Assembly (NCBI GenBank): GCA_001404055.1
Contig: CXTY01000003.1
Span: 264,970 to 328,969 of the forward strand
DNA: 64,000 bases
Reading direction: 5' to 3'
DNA from: Roseibium album
GTDB taxonomy: Bacteria > Pseudomonadota > Alphaproteobacteria > Rhizobiales > Stappiaceae
The first letter of the stretch is position 1. Each line of letters opens with the position of its first letter. A program made the position numbers and the translations under genes. Positions 9,256 through 18,988 of this stretch are shown piece by piece. Below the pieces are notes generated by a model that saw only the letters and a program-made list of their open reading frames with translations, was not told the DNA's origin and searched no databases.

Positions 9256-9279
9256 GACCGGCGCGGGACCGCGCCGGTC
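9256..9279 (-). terminator. Stem-loop between binding-protein gene and livH
   Basis: A perfect 10-bp GC-rich stem (GACCGGCGCG pairing with CGCGCCGGTC) with a four-base loop lies between the substrate-binding gene and livH. There is no downstream T-run. It probably works as a 3' mRNA-stabilising or partial termination element that keeps the binding protein more abundant than the membrane subunits. Confidence 0.6.
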
Positions 9280-9307
9280 AGTTGCCCCCGTATGACAGAT
9301 ACCTGCC

Positions 9308-10444
9308 TTACATATTACAGTCCGACCAGTAAGCATCGGCATGGCTGGTAAGTGCCGTACCGATGATCTTGTTGGTGTAAACGTCGCCTTCCTTTACCAC
9401 TTCACGAACGTAAATGTCCTGAATTGGGTGATGGTTGGGACCAAACTTGAAATTGCCTCTTGTCGAAGCGAATTCACCGGCCTGCAAGGCTTCACGGAAG
9501 GCGTCCGCATCCTTAACATCCGCCTTCGCCATAGCCGAAAGAAGCAGGTTTGCAGTGTCAAAACCCTGCGAAGCATAGAGCGAAGGCAACCGGCCATATT
9601 CAGCCTGGAAACTCTCGACAAATGCCTTGTTGGTGGGATTGTCGAGATCCTTGTTCCATTGGCTGGTGTTTTTCACGCCGAGCGCAGCATCGCCAACAGC
9701 TTGCAGAATACCCTGATCGAAGGAAAAAGCCGGTCCGACCACTGGCAGATCAACACCAGAGTCCTTGTACTGCTTCAGGAATGAAATCCCCATTCCACCC
9801 GGCAGGAAGAAGAAAACACTGTCCGCTTCGGACGCCCTGATCTGTGCAAGCTCGGCTGCGTAATCGGTCTGACCGAGTTTGGTGTAGATTTCTCCTGCCA
9901 GATCTCCCTCATAGAAGCGCTTGTAACCGGTGAGAGCATCTTTACCCGCCGGATAGTTCGGCGCGAGAATAAAGCTCTTCTTGAAGCCTTCGAAATTGGC
10001 ATAGGCGCCGGCAGCTTCATGAAGGTTGTCGTTCTGCCAGGCGACATTGAAATAGTTCGGATGGCAGCCCTTGCCTGCAAGCGCGGAAGGCCCGGCATTT
10101 GGCGAAAGATAGAACTTTCCCTGCGCTGTCACGGACGGCACGACGGCCATGGCAAGGTTCGACCAGATGATGCCCGTGAGTACGTCGACCTTTTCCGATT
10201 GCACCATCTTGTCCGCAAGTTGAACCGCGATGTCAGGCTTGCGCTGATCGTCCTCAATCACAACCTCAAGGTCGTCGTTACCTGTTTGTTTGACCGCCAG
10301 CATAAAGCCGTCTCTGACATCGATGCCGAGACCGGCACCTCCACCAGAAAGTGTTGTGATAAGACCGACCTTGACCGGTTCGGCCTGAGCACCCGTCACA
10401 CCGAGTGCCAGCGCGGCAGCTGCCGCCATCGTCACCAATTTCAT
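9308..10444 (-). CDS. Periplasmic substrate-binding protein of the Liv-type (HAAT) ABC importer
   Basis: The 378-residue protein carries a Sec signal peptide (about residues 1-21, MKLVTMAAAAALALG then AQA) followed by the Peripla_BP_6 fold opening EPVKVGLITTLSGGGAGLG. It heads the transporter block. The start has GGAGGG upstream. Given its operon, an aromatic acid such as anthranilate is the best guess for the ligand; family membership alone would say branched-chain amino acid or aromatic. Confidence 0.92.
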   Translation of the reverse strand: MKLVTMAAAAALALGVTGAQAEPVKVGLITTLSGGGAGLGIDVRDGFMLAVKQTGNDDLEVVIEDDQRKPDIAVQLADKMVQSEKVDVLTGIIWSNLAMAVVPSVTAQGKFYLSPNAGPSALAGKGCHPNYFNVAWQNDNLHEAAGAYANFEGFKKSFILAPNYPAGKDALTGYKRFYEGDLAGEIYTKLGQTDYAAELAQIRASEADSVFFFLPGGMGISFLKQYKDSGVDLPVVGPAFSFDQGILQAVGDAALGVKNTSQWNKDLDNPTNKAFVESFQAEYGRLPSLYASQGFDTANLLLSAMAKADVKDADAFREALQAGEFASTRGNFKFGPNHHPIQDIYVREVVKEGDVYTNKIIGTALTSHADAYWSDCNM

Positions 10445-10579
10445 GGAACCCTCCTATTGATCTTGAACCAGCTATTCCCACTCATTTGTTTTATTTGGAC
10501 GCGGTTTTTCTGCTGTCCGTGTTTTCGGGTCTTTTCTATTCGCTTCCGCTCACCCGAATGCGGAAGTTGTTACCTGCAA

Positions 10580-10849
10580 CTAGGGTCAGGACCCATTAAT
10601 TTGATTGAAATGGCGCAACAAACGGCAATGAGCTGCAAGGAAAAGCGCGATAAGCGGGCTTTCTGCCCGGATGAGCGGTTTGACGCAGCAGATCGAAGCC
10701 GTTTTTGCGTCCCTTTGGGATAGGGTGAATTTGCTCAGCAACGTCGTTGCAAATCTTTGAAAACCATGCGGTTTCCTACAGTTTTGCGCCTCGTATCCGA
10801 ACAAATTCATTCCTACCATTTCATCCAAATTAATGGGTCCTGACCCTAG
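10580..10849. mobile_element. 270-bp MITE with about 34-bp terminal inverted repeats
   Basis: The ends are inverted copies: 10580-10613 and 10816-10849 match with two mismatches, and the outer 24 bases (beginning CTAGGGTCAGGACCCATTAA) are perfect. Both ends show CTAG at the border, so the duplicated target is either CTAG (as in IS5-type elements) or TA (as in IS630/mariner-type elements). The interior is short, has only an unconvincing 80-codon frame on the minus strand, and no transposase, so it is a non-autonomous element. It sits between the CoA ligase gene and the ABC binding-protein gene; its right border contains the ligase stop codon TAG. Confidence 0.85.
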
Positions 10850-12465
10850 TCGTCTGTGCGCAATCGAAACCGTTGGATCTTCCCGGTCTCGGTTTTCGGC
10901 AATGTCTGTTTGAACAGGACAGAGCGCGGATATTTGAAGGGCGCGATCGTCGCCTTCACGTGATCCTGTAATGTCTTCGACAATTCGTCTGAAGGTTCGC
11001 TTTCATCCACGAGAACTACATGGGCTTCAACAATCGAACCACGTTGTTCATCAGGCACTCCAATGACAGCACATTCCAGAACAGCTGGATGCGACAGGAG
11101 CGCCGCTTCGACCTCTGGCCCTGCTATGTTGTAGCCGGACGAAATGATCATGTCGTCGTTGCGTGCGGCGAAGTGAAGGTGACCGTCTTCACTCATTGAA
11201 AAACTGTCACCGGTAATGTTCCAACCATCGATCACGTATTGGCTCTGACGGTCATCTGCCAGATAGCGGCACCCGGTTGGGCCTCGCACGGCCAATCGGC
11301 CGACTTCACCCGCTGCAACGGGATTGCCATCAGCACCGATGATCTTGACCTCGTAACCGGACACCGGCTTGCCGGTACACGCCGGCTTGTGATCGCCGAA
11401 CCTGTTGGAGACGAATATGTGCAGCATTTCTGTTGCACCGATACCATCAAGCATCGGCTTTCCGGTTTTCTCCATCCAGGCCGCATAAACCGGCGCCGGA
11501 AGTGTTTCACCGGCAGAGACAGCCGCCCGAAGCGAGGAAAGATCAGCCCCCTCCTCCATTGCCTGCAACATGACGCGATAGGCTGTTGGCGCAGTGAAAC
11601 ATACCGTCGCCCCGTACTTCTGAATGATCTCGATCATGTTCGGCGGCGTAGCGCTTTCCAAAAGCGTTGCCGCGGCCCCGAAACGAAGCGGAAAGATCGC
11701 AAGGCCGCCGAGGCCGAAGGTGAAGGCAAGCGGCGGTGATCCGACAAATACATCCTCCGGCGTGACGCCGAGCACTTCTCTGGCATAGCCATCTGCGATG
11801 ATCAGCAGATCCCTGTGAAAATGCATGGTCGCTTTTGGCGTGCCCGTGGAACCAGAAGTAAACCCGAGCAAGGCGACATCATCACGGCCCGTTGGAACGG
11901 CCTCGTAAAGCACGGACTTTTCAAGCGCCAGGCGATCGAGTTCCGCGTCATGGTTGGACGTTCCGTCAAAACCGACTACCTTTTTCAGAAAAGAGGACGT
12001 CTTTGCGCAAGCAACGATCTCATCCATCAAACGCGTGTCGCAAAGCGCAAATTCAACTTCCGCCTTGTCAACGATCTTTGAAAGCTCACCAGAACGCAGC
12101 ATCGGCATGGTGTTGACGACAACCGCACCTGCTTTTGTTGCTGCCAGCCAGCAGGCAACCATCGCCGGGTTGTTTGCCGAGCGGATTAGCACCCGGTTGC
12201 CGGGTTTGACGCCAATGTTCTCGGTCAGCGCGTGTGCCAACCGGTTTGTCCAGTCCGCCAGTTCCTTGTAGGTGCGGCGACGGCCGTTCCCGATCAGGGC
12301 AGTATGGTCACCAAAGCCCTGATCGACCATCTTGTCTGTCAGTTCCACCGCGGCATTGAGCCGGTCCGGATAGTCAAACCCACCGAGAAGAAAATCTGGC
12401 CAGCTGTCTTCCGGTGGAAGGTTGTCGCGGGCGAAAGTGTCTACGTGAGCAGAAGGACCAAGCAT
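10846..12465 (-). CDS. 2-aminobenzoate (anthranilate)-CoA ligase-like AMP-dependent synthetase
   Basis: The 539-residue protein of the adenylate-forming family has the P-loop-like motif GFTSGSTGTPKAT near residue 203 and, downstream, DGIGATEML and NDDMIISSGYNIAGPEVE. The N-terminal region (DTFARDNLPPEDSWPDFLL) resembles benzoate/2-aminobenzoate-CoA ligases. It activates an aromatic acid to its CoA thioester using ATP. Next to a fused monooxygenase/reductase of the 2-aminobenzoyl-CoA type, anthranilate is the best substrate candidate. It starts three bases after the acyl-CoA dehydrogenase stop. Its TAG stop lies within the border of the MITE, but the reading frame is intact. Confidence 0.87.
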   Translation of the reverse strand: MLGPSAHVDTFARDNLPPEDSWPDFLLGGFDYPDRLNAAVELTDKMVDQGFGDHTALIGNGRRRTYKELADWTNRLAHALTENIGVKPGNRVLIRSANNPAMVACWLAATKAGAVVVNTMPMLRSGELSKIVDKAEVEFALCDTRLMDEIVACAKTSSFLKKVVGFDGTSNHDAELDRLALEKSVLYEAVPTGRDDVALLGFTSGSTGTPKATMHFHRDLLIIADGYAREVLGVTPEDVFVGSPPLAFTFGLGGLAIFPLRFGAAATLLESATPPNMIEIIQKYGATVCFTAPTAYRVMLQAMEEGADLSSLRAAVSAGETLPAPVYAAWMEKTGKPMLDGIGATEMLHIFVSNRFGDHKPACTGKPVSGYEVKIIGADGNPVAAGEVGRLAVRGPTGCRYLADDRQSQYVIDGWNITGDSFSMSEDGHLHFAARNDDMIISSGYNIAGPEVEAALLSHPAVLECAVIGVPDEQRGSIVEAHVVLVDESEPSDELSKTLQDHVKATIAPFKYPRSVLFKQTLPKTETGKIQRFRLRTDD

Positions 12466-12468
12466 GGC

Positions 12469-13623
12469 TCATACTCCCTTAAAAGCGCCAAGCGTCTGGC
12501 GCGCGATGATGATTTTCTGGACATCAGACGCGCCCTCATAAATGCGGAGCGCACGGATTTCACGATAGAGTTTTTCAACAGCTGTTCCGGAGCGAACACC
12601 ATCGCCGCCATGAAGCTGAACAGCCTTGTCGATAACCTGCTGGGCTTGATCTGTTGCAAAAAGTTTTGCCATGGCGGCTTCGCGGGTGATACGCGGTGCG
12701 CCGCTGTCTTTGGCCCAGGCAGCCCGGTAGATCAGAAGCGCCGAGGCATCAATGTCCATTGCCATGTCTGCGATATGCCCCTGGACCAGCTGGAAATCTG
12801 CAAGTGGAGCACCCTGAATTTCGCGTGTCGACACGCGGCTCAGAGCTTCATCCAGCGCCCTGCGTGCGAAACCGAGTGCGGCTGCAGCCACGGTTGAACG
12901 GAAAATATCCAGGACCGACATGGCGATCTTAAATCCGCTACCGGGTGCGCCGATCAAGTTCGACTTGGGCACCCGGCAATCGGTGAACCGCAAGGTCGCC
13001 AACGGATGTGGCGCGATGGTCTCCAGTCGCTCGGTAACTTCAAATCCTGCAAGATCGGGTGTCACGATGAAGGCCGAGAGGCCTTTCGCACCAGGTGCCT
13101 CACCGGTTCTTGCAAAGAGCGTATAAAGGTCTGCAATGCCTCCATTGGAGATCCAGGTCTTTTCGCCGTTCAGAACAAAAGCATCGCCATCATCTGTCGC
13201 CGTCATGGTGGAATTGGCAACGTCGGATCCCGACTGAGGCTCTGTAAGCGCGAAAGCAGAAATGGCCTTGCCCGACCGGGTAAGCGGCAGCCATTCGGCC
13301 TTTTGCGCGTCCGTGCCGAACAGTGAAATGGCACCTGTTCCGAGCCCTTGCATGGCAAAGGCAAAATCGGCCAGGCCATCATGGCGCGCAAGCGTTTCGC
13401 GGATCACGCAGAGTGTGCGAACGTCGAGCGTTCCGTCTTCAGCACCAGTGTGCTTCAGAAGTTCAGCCTCTCCCAGATCACTGACGAGCTTGCAGCACGT
13501 TGCATCCGTGTCCCCATGATCAAGACTTGCGAGGTTTGAAGCAGCCCAGTCTTCGACCTTTGCTGCAATCGAACGGTGCCTGTCATCAAAGAATGGCCAG
13601 TGAAGGAATGTCGTGTCAGCCAT
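12469..13623 (-). CDS. Acyl-CoA dehydrogenase
   Basis: The 384-residue protein is of standard length for FAD-dependent acyl-CoA dehydrogenases. It shows the FAD-binding stretch FALTEPQSGSDVA and the C-terminal segment RIYEGASDVQKIIIARQ, in which the Glu of YEG is the usual catalytic base of short/medium-chain members. Its ATG shares a base with the stop of the enoyl-CoA hydratase gene. It probably acts in beta-oxidation-like processing of the reduced ring product of 2-aminobenzoyl-CoA. Confidence 0.92.
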   Translation of the reverse strand: MADTTFLHWPFFDDRHRSIAAKVEDWAASNLASLDHGDTDATCCKLVSDLGEAELLKHTGAEDGTLDVRTLCVIRETLARHDGLADFAFAMQGLGTGAISLFGTDAQKAEWLPLTRSGKAISAFALTEPQSGSDVANSTMTATDDGDAFVLNGEKTWISNGGIADLYTLFARTGEAPGAKGLSAFIVTPDLAGFEVTERLETIAPHPLATLRFTDCRVPKSNLIGAPGSGFKIAMSVLDIFRSTVAAAALGFARRALDEALSRVSTREIQGAPLADFQLVQGHIADMAMDIDASALLIYRAAWAKDSGAPRITREAAMAKLFATDQAQQVIDKAVQLHGGDGVRSGTAVEKLYREIRALRIYEGASDVQKIIIARQTLGAFKGV

Positions 13624-14423
13624 CAGTTGCCCTCGAACACGGGGTTTTCCTTGGCGGCAAACGCTTCATAGGCGCGGCGAAAATCATTGCCCTGCATGCA
13701 GATTGCCTGAGCCTGCGCTTCTGCTTCAATCGCCTGTTCCAGGCTCATTGACCATTCCTGTGCCAGCATTGTCTTGGTCATGGAATTGGCAAATGTCGGT
13801 CCCGCAGCGATACGCTCAGCCATCTTCATTGCGGCTTCATCCAGACCCTCAGCACCAACTATCTCGTTGAAGAAACCCCAGGCATGGCCTTCCTCGGCTT
13901 TCATGGAACGACCGAGATAGAGCAGTTCTGCAGCACGGCCCTGGCCGATGATCCGGGGCAGGATCGCGCACGCGCCCATGTCACAGCCGGCGAGACCAAC
14001 ACGGTTGAACAGGAAAGCCACCTTCGCCTCCTGTGTCGCTATGCGCAGATCAGAAGCCATTGCCATTATCGCTCCGGCCCCCGCGCAGACGCCATCGACC
14101 GCTGCAATGATCGGTTTTCCGCAGCCAAGCATTGCCTTGACCAGATCGCCAGTCATGCGGGTGAAGGCCAGAAGCTCTTTCATGTTCATGCGAGTCAGCG
14201 GTCCAATGATGTCATGCACATCGCCGCCGGAACTGAAATTGCCGCCATTGGGCAGGATCACAACCACATCGACATCATCCGCATAATGCAGATCTCGAAA
14301 CCAGTCGCGTAGTTCTGCGTAGCTTTCAAAGGTCAACGGGTTCTTGCGTTCAGGCCTGTCCAGAGAAATCCGGGCGATCCCGTCTGCAATGTCACAGCGA
14401 AAATGGGTGACGTCGCTTCTCAT
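13623..14423 (-). CDS. Enoyl-CoA hydratase/isomerase family protein
   Basis: The 266-residue crotonase-fold protein has the oxyanion-hole segments [11 protein letters not shown] and [21 protein letters not shown]. It is flanked by acyl-CoA dehydrogenase and MarR genes in one operon. Likely roles are hydration or hydrolytic opening of the dearomatised amino-oxo-cyclohexene-carboxyl-CoA, as crotonase-fold ring hydrolases do in related pathways. Which reaction it catalyses cannot be decided from sequence. Confidence 0.9.
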   Translation of the reverse strand: MRSDVTHFRCDIADGIARISLDRPERKNPLTFESYAELRDWFRDLHYADDVDVVVILPNGGNFSSGGDVHDIIGPLTRMNMKELLAFTRMTGDLVKAMLGCGKPIIAAVDGVCAGAGAIMAMASDLRIATQEAKVAFLFNRVGLAGCDMGACAILPRIIGQGRAAELLYLGRSMKAEEGHAWGFFNEIVGAEGLDEAAMKMAERIAAGPTFANSMTKTMLAQEWSMSLEQAIEAEAQAQAICMQGNDFRRAYEAFAAKENPVFEGN

Positions 14424-14427
14424 CGCT

Positions 14428-14898
14428 CTATTCCTTTTCCGCCTGGTGACTCAGCACCACGTCCAATGTGCTGGAAAGCGTCTCAATGTCGTCAACCGAT
14501 AGACCTTCCAGCAAATTGTTGATCCAGCTTTCATGATGTTCAGCCAGCTCTTCGAAAGCTTCCAGACCTTTTGGTGTGAGACGTGCGATCTGGGCACGCC
14601 GGTCGCCGGGAACGGCAACGCGAAGGACAAGTCCTTCCTCGCTCAGCTTGTCGACGATGCCTGTAACGTTGCCGTTGGACACTTTCAGGAACTTCGAAAG
14701 CTCACTCATCTTGAGACCGTCTGAAAACCTTGCCAACGCGGACATGACGTCGAAACGCGGCAGCGTCGTCTGATGATCATCTCTCAGATTGCGGCGGATC
14801 CCTGTCTCGACGCCATTGACCGTTTTCAAGAGTTTTAGCCAGACCCGCAAACGTGCTTTCGACAAGGGCTCCGTTGTGGGTGCTATCTCGGGTTTCAT
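14428..14898 (-). CDS. MarR-family transcriptional regulator
   Basis: The 156-residue winged-helix protein matches MarR: dimerisation helices at both ends and an HTH with [25 protein letters not shown] followed by the wing [14 protein letters not shown]. It lies inside the operon, with its start overlapping the SDR stop (ATGA). Such embedded MarR proteins usually repress their own aromatic-catabolism operon and release DNA on binding the aryl-CoA inducer. The AT-rich palindrome at 18004-18017 is a candidate site. Confidence 0.92.
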   Translation of the reverse strand: MKPEIAPTTEPLSKARLRVWLKLLKTVNGVETGIRRNLRDDHQTTLPRFDVMSALARFSDGLKMSELSKFLKVSNGNVTGIVDKLSEEGLVLRVAVPGDRRAQIARLTPKGLEAFEELAEHHESWINNLLEGLSVDDIETLSSTLDVVLSHQAEKE

Positions 14899-15638
14899 AG
14901 TTCGCCTCCCGAAAGACTCAGAGCGTGACCATTGACGGAAGCGGCTCCTTCAGAACAAATCCAGAGCGCAGTATCCGCGATTTCTTCCGGTTGAATGAAG
15001 CGCCCTTGTGGGTTGTCTTTCTTCAGCGTATTCGCGGCAGCCTCCCGATCCAGACCAGTCTTGGCAACGATGTTGTCTATGGAGCGCTCGAGCATTGGCG
15101 TTTCAACAAAACCCGGACAGATCGCATTCACGGTAATGCCGGACTTGGCAAGTTCCCTGGCCAGAGACCGTGTCAGACCAACAACGGCATGTTTGGCTGC
15201 GCAATAGCCACTGACATAGGGGTAGCCGCGCAGGCCTGCAGTCGAGGCAACCGCAATCATTCTCCCCCAACCACCCGCTTTCATATCGGGCAAGGCCGCT
15301 TGCCAGACGTTGGAAACGCCGAAAAAGTTGACTGCGAGCATGGACTGCATGTCCTGAGCTGTCATCTTGGCAAAGGGAACACTTAGCGCCGCTCCGGCAT
15401 TTGCAACAACGACATCAACAGGCCCGTTGGCATCGCGTGCAGAAGAAATGGCTTCTTTGACTGCATCTGCATCGGTGACGTCGCACACCTGGTAGGGAAG
15501 AGATTGCGCTGCCAGTGTTTCTGCCGTGCGCCCCATGATTGTGACGCGCGCGCCTTCGCTGGCGAACTTCTGCGCACAGACAGCCCCGACGCCAGAACCA
15601 CCACCGGTAACAACGACATGTCGACCTGAAACACTCAT
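14895..15638 (-). CDS. Short-chain dehydrogenase/reductase (3-hydroxyacyl-CoA dehydrogenase-like)
   Basis: From the ATG at 15638 ([13 protein letters not shown]), whose ATGA overlaps the upstream stop, the protein has 247 residues, the classical SDR length. It has the cofactor motif [13 protein letters not shown], a catalytic Ser-Tyr-Lys set (VASTAG and [11 protein letters not shown]) and a C-terminal [13 protein letters not shown] longer frame starting at 15713 would overlap the monooxygenase gene by 79 bases and is rejected. Operon context suggests an NAD(P)-dependent oxidation of a hydroxyacyl-CoA in ring degradation. Confidence 0.92.
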   Translation of the reverse strand: MSVSGRHVVVTGGGSGVGAVCAQKFASEGARVTIMGRTAETLAAQSLPYQVCDVTDADAVKEAISSARDANGPVDVVVANAGAALSVPFAKMTAQDMQSMLAVNFFGVSNVWQAALPDMKAGGWGRMIAVASTAGLRGYPYVSGYCAAKHAVVGLTRSLARELAKSGITVNAICPGFVETPMLERSIDNIVAKTGLDREAAANTLKKDNPQGRFIQPEEIADTALWICSEGAASVNGHALSLSGGEL

Positions 15639-17929
15639 GCGCGCAACATCTCCGCTTCGCGGTCGGCAAGCCGCCACAGCTGGTCGCGGCCTGCCAGGTA
15701 GGGTTTGGGCCAATCGGTGCTTGCCCGGTCGCCTATGCGCGCAGCTTCATGAAGAGACCAGTAGGGATCAGCAAGATGAGGCCGCCCGATGGCGACCAGA
15801 TCAGCCCGGCCCGCCATCAAGATCGAGTTGGCGTGGTCCGCCTCGTAGATGTTGCCGACTGCCATCGTCGGCAGCCCACCCTCATTGCGTATCCGATCAG
15901 AAAACGGCGTCTGGAACATGCGGCCATAAACGGGTTTGGCTTCGGGCGAAGTCTGACCGGCGGACACATCGATCAGATCCGCACCCGCTGCCCGGAACAT
16001 GCGGGCGATCTCGACAGCCTCGTCCGGCGTTACACCTTCCTCGCCGACCCAGTCACAAGCTGAAATACGAACCGACATTGGCTTGTGTGCCGGCCAACTG
16101 GCACGCATTGCCTTAAAGACCTCCAGCGGATATCGCATGCGATTTTCCAGCGAACCGCCATAGGCATCGGTACGGATGTTGGAAATCGGCGAAATGAAAG
16201 ACGACAGCAGGTAACCGTGCGCGGCATGCAGCTCGATCATGTCGAATCCGGCGCGCCCGGCCATGTCGGCGGCTGCAACGAACTGGGCCTTGATCTCGTC
16301 CATTTCAGAAAGGCTGATTTCACGTGGCACTGCATTGCCATCCGACCACGGAAGGGCAGATGCCGAAACGAGATCCCAGTTTCCTTCCGCCAGCGGCTGG
16401 TCCATTCCCTCCCAACCAATACGGGTTGATCCCTTGCGTCCGGAATGCCCAATCTGGCAACAAATTTTCGCATCCGTTTCACCGTGCACGAAGTCCGTCA
16501 ACCTGCGCCATGCGGTTTCATGCTCTGATGCATAAAGGCCTGGACAGCCGGGTGTGATCCTGCCTTCGGCACTGACGCATGTCATCTCGACAAAGACCAG
16601 CCCGGCACCGCCTTTTGCACGTTCGCCATAGTGGATCAGGTGCCAGTCTGTTGGTGCGCCGTCGACGGCTTTGTATTGCGCCATCGGTGACACGACGATA
16701 CGATTTTTCAATTCCATTTCGCGCAATTTAAGCGGCGCGAACATGGGCGGGCGAACAGGCTCGTTTGACGACACCCCTGCCTGATCCATGAACCAACGTT
16801 CTGCAGACTCCAGCCATTTATGATCCCGCAGGCGCAGGTTCTCGTGGCTGATCCGCTGCGAGCGTGTCAGCATTGAATAATTGAGCTGCACCGGATCAAG
16901 ATGCAGATAGCGTTCGACATGTTCAAACCATTCCAGTGAGTTCCGCGCTGCCGACTGCAATCGCAGAACTTCCAGTCGCCGATCCTCCTCATAGCGTTTG
17001 AACGCAGATTTCATGTCCGGCTCGTTTTGCAGAAGGTCGGCAAGCGAAATGGCCGATTCAAACGCCAGCTTGGAGCCTGAGCCGATGGAAAAATGCGCGG
17101 TTGCTGCTGCATCCCCCATGAGCACAACGTTTTCGTGGCTCCACTTCTCGCACAAGACCCGCGGAAAACGGATCCAGGCGGAGCCTCGAATGTGCTTGGC
17201 ATTGGTCATCAGGGCGTGGCCACCCAGGTGATCCTTGAAGATCTCTTCGCAGGTTCGGATGCTGTCCTGCTGGTTCATTTCGCCGAACCCAAAGGCATCA
17301 AAGGTTTCTTGCGTGCATTCCACGATGAAGGTCGCGGTCTCGTCATCGAACTGGTAGGCGTGTGCCCAGACCCAGCCATGCGTCGTTTCTTCGAAGATGA
17401 ACGTGAAGGCGTCAGAAAATTTCTGATGCGTACCCAGCCAGACGAATTGGCACAAACGCTCATCGATATCGGGTTTGAACGTGTCAGCGTAAAGCGTCCG
17501 GGTCTTGGAATTCAGGCCATCACTTGCAACGACCAGATCATAGTCGTGCCTATAATCTTCTGCGCTCTCGACTTCGGTTTCAAATTTCAGATTGATGCAC
17601 AATTCGCGCGCCCTGTCCTGCAGAAGCAGCAGCAGGCTCATGCGACCGATTCCGCAGAAACCATGACCGGTGGAGACCAGGCGCTCGCCCTTGAAATGAA
17701 GTGCTATATCGTCCCAGTAGGCAAAATTGTCGCCGATGGCTTTCGCGCTGACCGGATCATTCGCAGCAAGGTTCTGCAAGGACTCTTCGGACAGCACGAC
17801 GCCCCAGCCAAAAGTGTCATCGGCGCGATTGCGCTCGATCACATCAATCTCGTGAGACGGGTCGCGAAGCTTCATCGAAATTGCGAAGTAAAGACCAGCA
17901 GGTCCACCACCCAGACACGCTATTCGCAT
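15635..17929 (-). CDS. 2-aminobenzoyl-CoA monooxygenase/reductase-like fused flavoprotein
   Basis: The 764-residue protein joins two enzymes. Residues 1 to about 385 form a class A FAD monooxygenase ([19 protein letters not shown]; later [17 protein letters not shown]). Residues from about 395 form an old-yellow-enzyme FMN barrel ([36 protein letters not shown]). This fusion is the hallmark of Azoarcus-type 2-aminobenzoyl-CoA monooxygenase/reductase, which hydroxylates and then reduces the ring of anthraniloyl-CoA. Salicylyl-CoA 5-hydroxylase has only the first half. I chose the ATG at 17929 because GGGAGGAACAT stands directly before it; an in-frame ATG at 17950 lacks such a site. It is the first gene of the operon that runs down to 5110. 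Confidence 0.9.
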   Translation of the reverse strand: MRIACLGGGPAGLYFAISMKLRDPSHEIDVIERNRADDTFGWGVVLSEESLQNLAANDPVSAKAIGDNFAYWDDIALHFKGERLVSTGHGFCGIGRMSLLLLLQDRARELCINLKFETEVESAEDYRHDYDLVVASDGLNSKTRTLYADTFKPDIDERLCQFVWLGTHQKFSDAFTFIFEETTHGWVWAHAYQFDDETATFIVECTQETFDAFGFGEMNQQDSIRTCEEIFKDHLGGHALMTNAKHIRGSAWIRFPRVLCEKWSHENVVLMGDAAATAHFSIGSGSKLAFESAISLADLLQNEPDMKSAFKRYEEDRRLEVLRLQSAARNSLEWFEHVERYLHLDPVQLNYSMLTRSQRISHENLRLRDHKWLESAERWFMDQAGVSSNEPVRPPMFAPLKLREMELKNRIVVSPMAQYKAVDGAPTDWHLIHYGERAKGGAGLVFVEMTCVSAEGRITPGCPGLYASEHETAWRRLTDFVHGETDAKICCQIGHSGRKGSTRIGWEGMDQPLAEGNWDLVSASALPWSDGNAVPREISLSEMDEIKAQFVAAADMAGRAGFDMIELHAAHGYLLSSFISPISNIRTDAYGGSLENRMRYPLEVFKAMRASWPAHKPMSVRISACDWVGEEGVTPDEAVEIARMFRAAGADLIDVSAGQTSPEAKPVYGRMFQTPFSDRIRNEGGLPTMAVGNIYEADHANSILMAGRADLVAIGRPHLADPYWSLHEAARIGDRASTDWPKPYLAGRDQLWRLADREAEMLRA

Positions 17930-18243
17930 ATGTTCCTCCCAATGCTGCAAGCACCATCAGCGAAACACGTTTTTCAATTTACTTCAAGCCTAAAACTTTA
18001 AACTTAAAATATTTTAATCTGATTCCTCTTTCCACTGAATTTCAAGTCTCTGGAATTACTTGATTATCGTTCGAATTCAGAGGCTAAAGTCATGCCACCG
18101 GCACACCTGAGAATACAGTAGCAAACACCCAGAATGACATGCGCAACATCGAACAAACGGGCCTCCATAAACTGGTTCTAAACTTCCCGTGAAAAGTTTC
18201 AGTAGAAACTGGCAAATTTTTCAAAATATCGATATTATCCAGT
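17930..18243. promoter_or_regulatory. Divergent promoter region of the anthranilate operon and the FCD regulator
   Basis: No gene is seen in these 314 bases. The region is AT-rich. It holds the perfect 14-bp palindrome TTAAAATATTTTAA at 18004-18017, about 75 bp upstream of the monooxygenase start, a good candidate operator for the MarR protein of that operon. A second palindrome next to the FCD regulator start is listed separately. Individual -35/-10 boxes cannot be assigned with confidence. Confidence 0.5.
18223..18238. promoter_or_regulatory. Candidate FCD/GntR operator, site 1 (autoregulation)
   Basis: AAAATATCGATATTAT contains the perfect 12-bp palindrome AATATCGATATT and lies 6-21 bases before the regulator's ATG. 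Its 11-bp word ATAATATCGAT (read on the minus strand) recurs exactly at 24960-24975 and 28451-28466, in front of the other units of the same gene group. A position overlapping the ribosome-binding site suits autorepression. Confidence 0.6.
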
Positions 18244-18924
18244 ATGGCCATTCAAATGCACACAGATCCTTCCCAGGAACCCTCCGCCACGCAACGCGCT
18301 TATCTTGCGATCCGAAGAATGATTCTTGTCGGCGAACTGCCGCCTGGAGAAAAACTGAAAATCGAAAAGCTGCGTCAGGCCCTCGACATGGGCGGATCGC
18401 CGATCCGCGAGGCTCTTACCTTGCTGGTCTCCGATCTTCTCGTAGAACGCTTGGACCAACGCGGCTTTCGCACCGCGGAGATTAGTCCAGAAAATTTCTC
18501 GGAAATCCTGAGACTACGGTGCCAACTGGAAGAAATGGCCCTCCGGGAAAGCCTCACTCATGCAGACCATGTGTGGGAAGACAAACTTGTCATCAGCCAC
18601 CACCGGATGATGCGCGAGCCCCGGTCGAATGTTGAGCGGTTCGAAGAACTGCACAAGGCCTTCCATGTAAACCTTCTAAGCGCCTGCCACTCTCCGGTCC
18701 TGCTCAAATTTTGTAATCAGCTCTACGATCTCAACATCCGTTACCGCTACCTGGCCGGCAAGGCGCTGAACTATTCCAAGAGAGACATTGGCAAAGAGCA
18801 CACGGACATCATGAATGCGGCTGTCGACAGAGATGCGGACACCGCGTGCCACCTGTTGCTCGACCATTACCGCAACACCGGGGCATTTCTGGCAAAGCAC
18901 TTTACGATTGAAGCAGCTGAGTAA
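18244..18924 (+). CDS. GntR-family regulator with FCD ligand-binding domain
   Basis: The 226-residue protein has a GntR winged helix at about residues 12-72 (AYLAIRRMILVGELPPGEKL; GGSPIREALTLLVSDLLVERLDQRGF) and then an all-helical FCD domain (EILRLRCQLEEMALRESL; FHVNLLSACHSPVLLKFCNQLYDLNIRYRYL), whose His residues usually bind metal plus a carboxylate ligand. It converges with the intradiol dioxygenase operon and diverges from the anthranilate operon. The shared word at three promoters makes it the likely controller of the 18.9-29.6 kb genes. No other regulator is in that stretch. Confidence 0.93.
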   Translation: MAIQMHTDPSQEPSATQRAYLAIRRMILVGELPPGEKLKIEKLRQALDMGGSPIREALTLLVSDLLVERLDQRGFRTAEISPENFSEILRLRCQLEEMALRESLTHADHVWEDKLVISHHRMMREPRSNVERFEELHKAFHVNLLSACHSPVLLKFCNQLYDLNIRYRYLAGKALNYSKRDIGKEHTDIMNAAVDRDADTACHLLLDHYRNTGAFLAKHFTIEAAE

Positions 18925-18951
18925 GCTAAAATTTCTGAATGGGACTAAAAG

Positions 18952-18973
18952 CGGGCCGGTCAAAACCGGCCCG
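18952..18973. terminator. Bidirectional terminator between FCD regulator and dioxygenase operon
   Basis: A 9-bp perfect GC stem (CGGGCCGGT with ACCGGCCCG) and a four-base loop lie between two converging genes. Read on the minus strand the stem is followed by CTTTTAG, so it ends the operon that finishes with the dioxygenase gene; for the plus strand the trailing sequence is only AATTGG. Confidence 0.75.
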
Positions 18974-18988
18974 AATTGGTGTCTGCAG

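Noticed and set aside
10586..10828. 80-codon frame inside the MITE
   Set aside because: It spans the terminal repeats, has no known motif and is explained by the repeat structure.
15635..17929. Salicylyl-CoA 5-hydroxylase
   Set aside because: That enzyme has only the FAD monooxygenase part; the fused flavin-reductase barrel marks the 2-aminobenzoyl-CoA enzyme.
12469..18001. Long antisense frames opposite the anthranilate genes
   Set aside because: They mirror strongly supported genes, lack ribosome-binding sites and have no recognisable domains.
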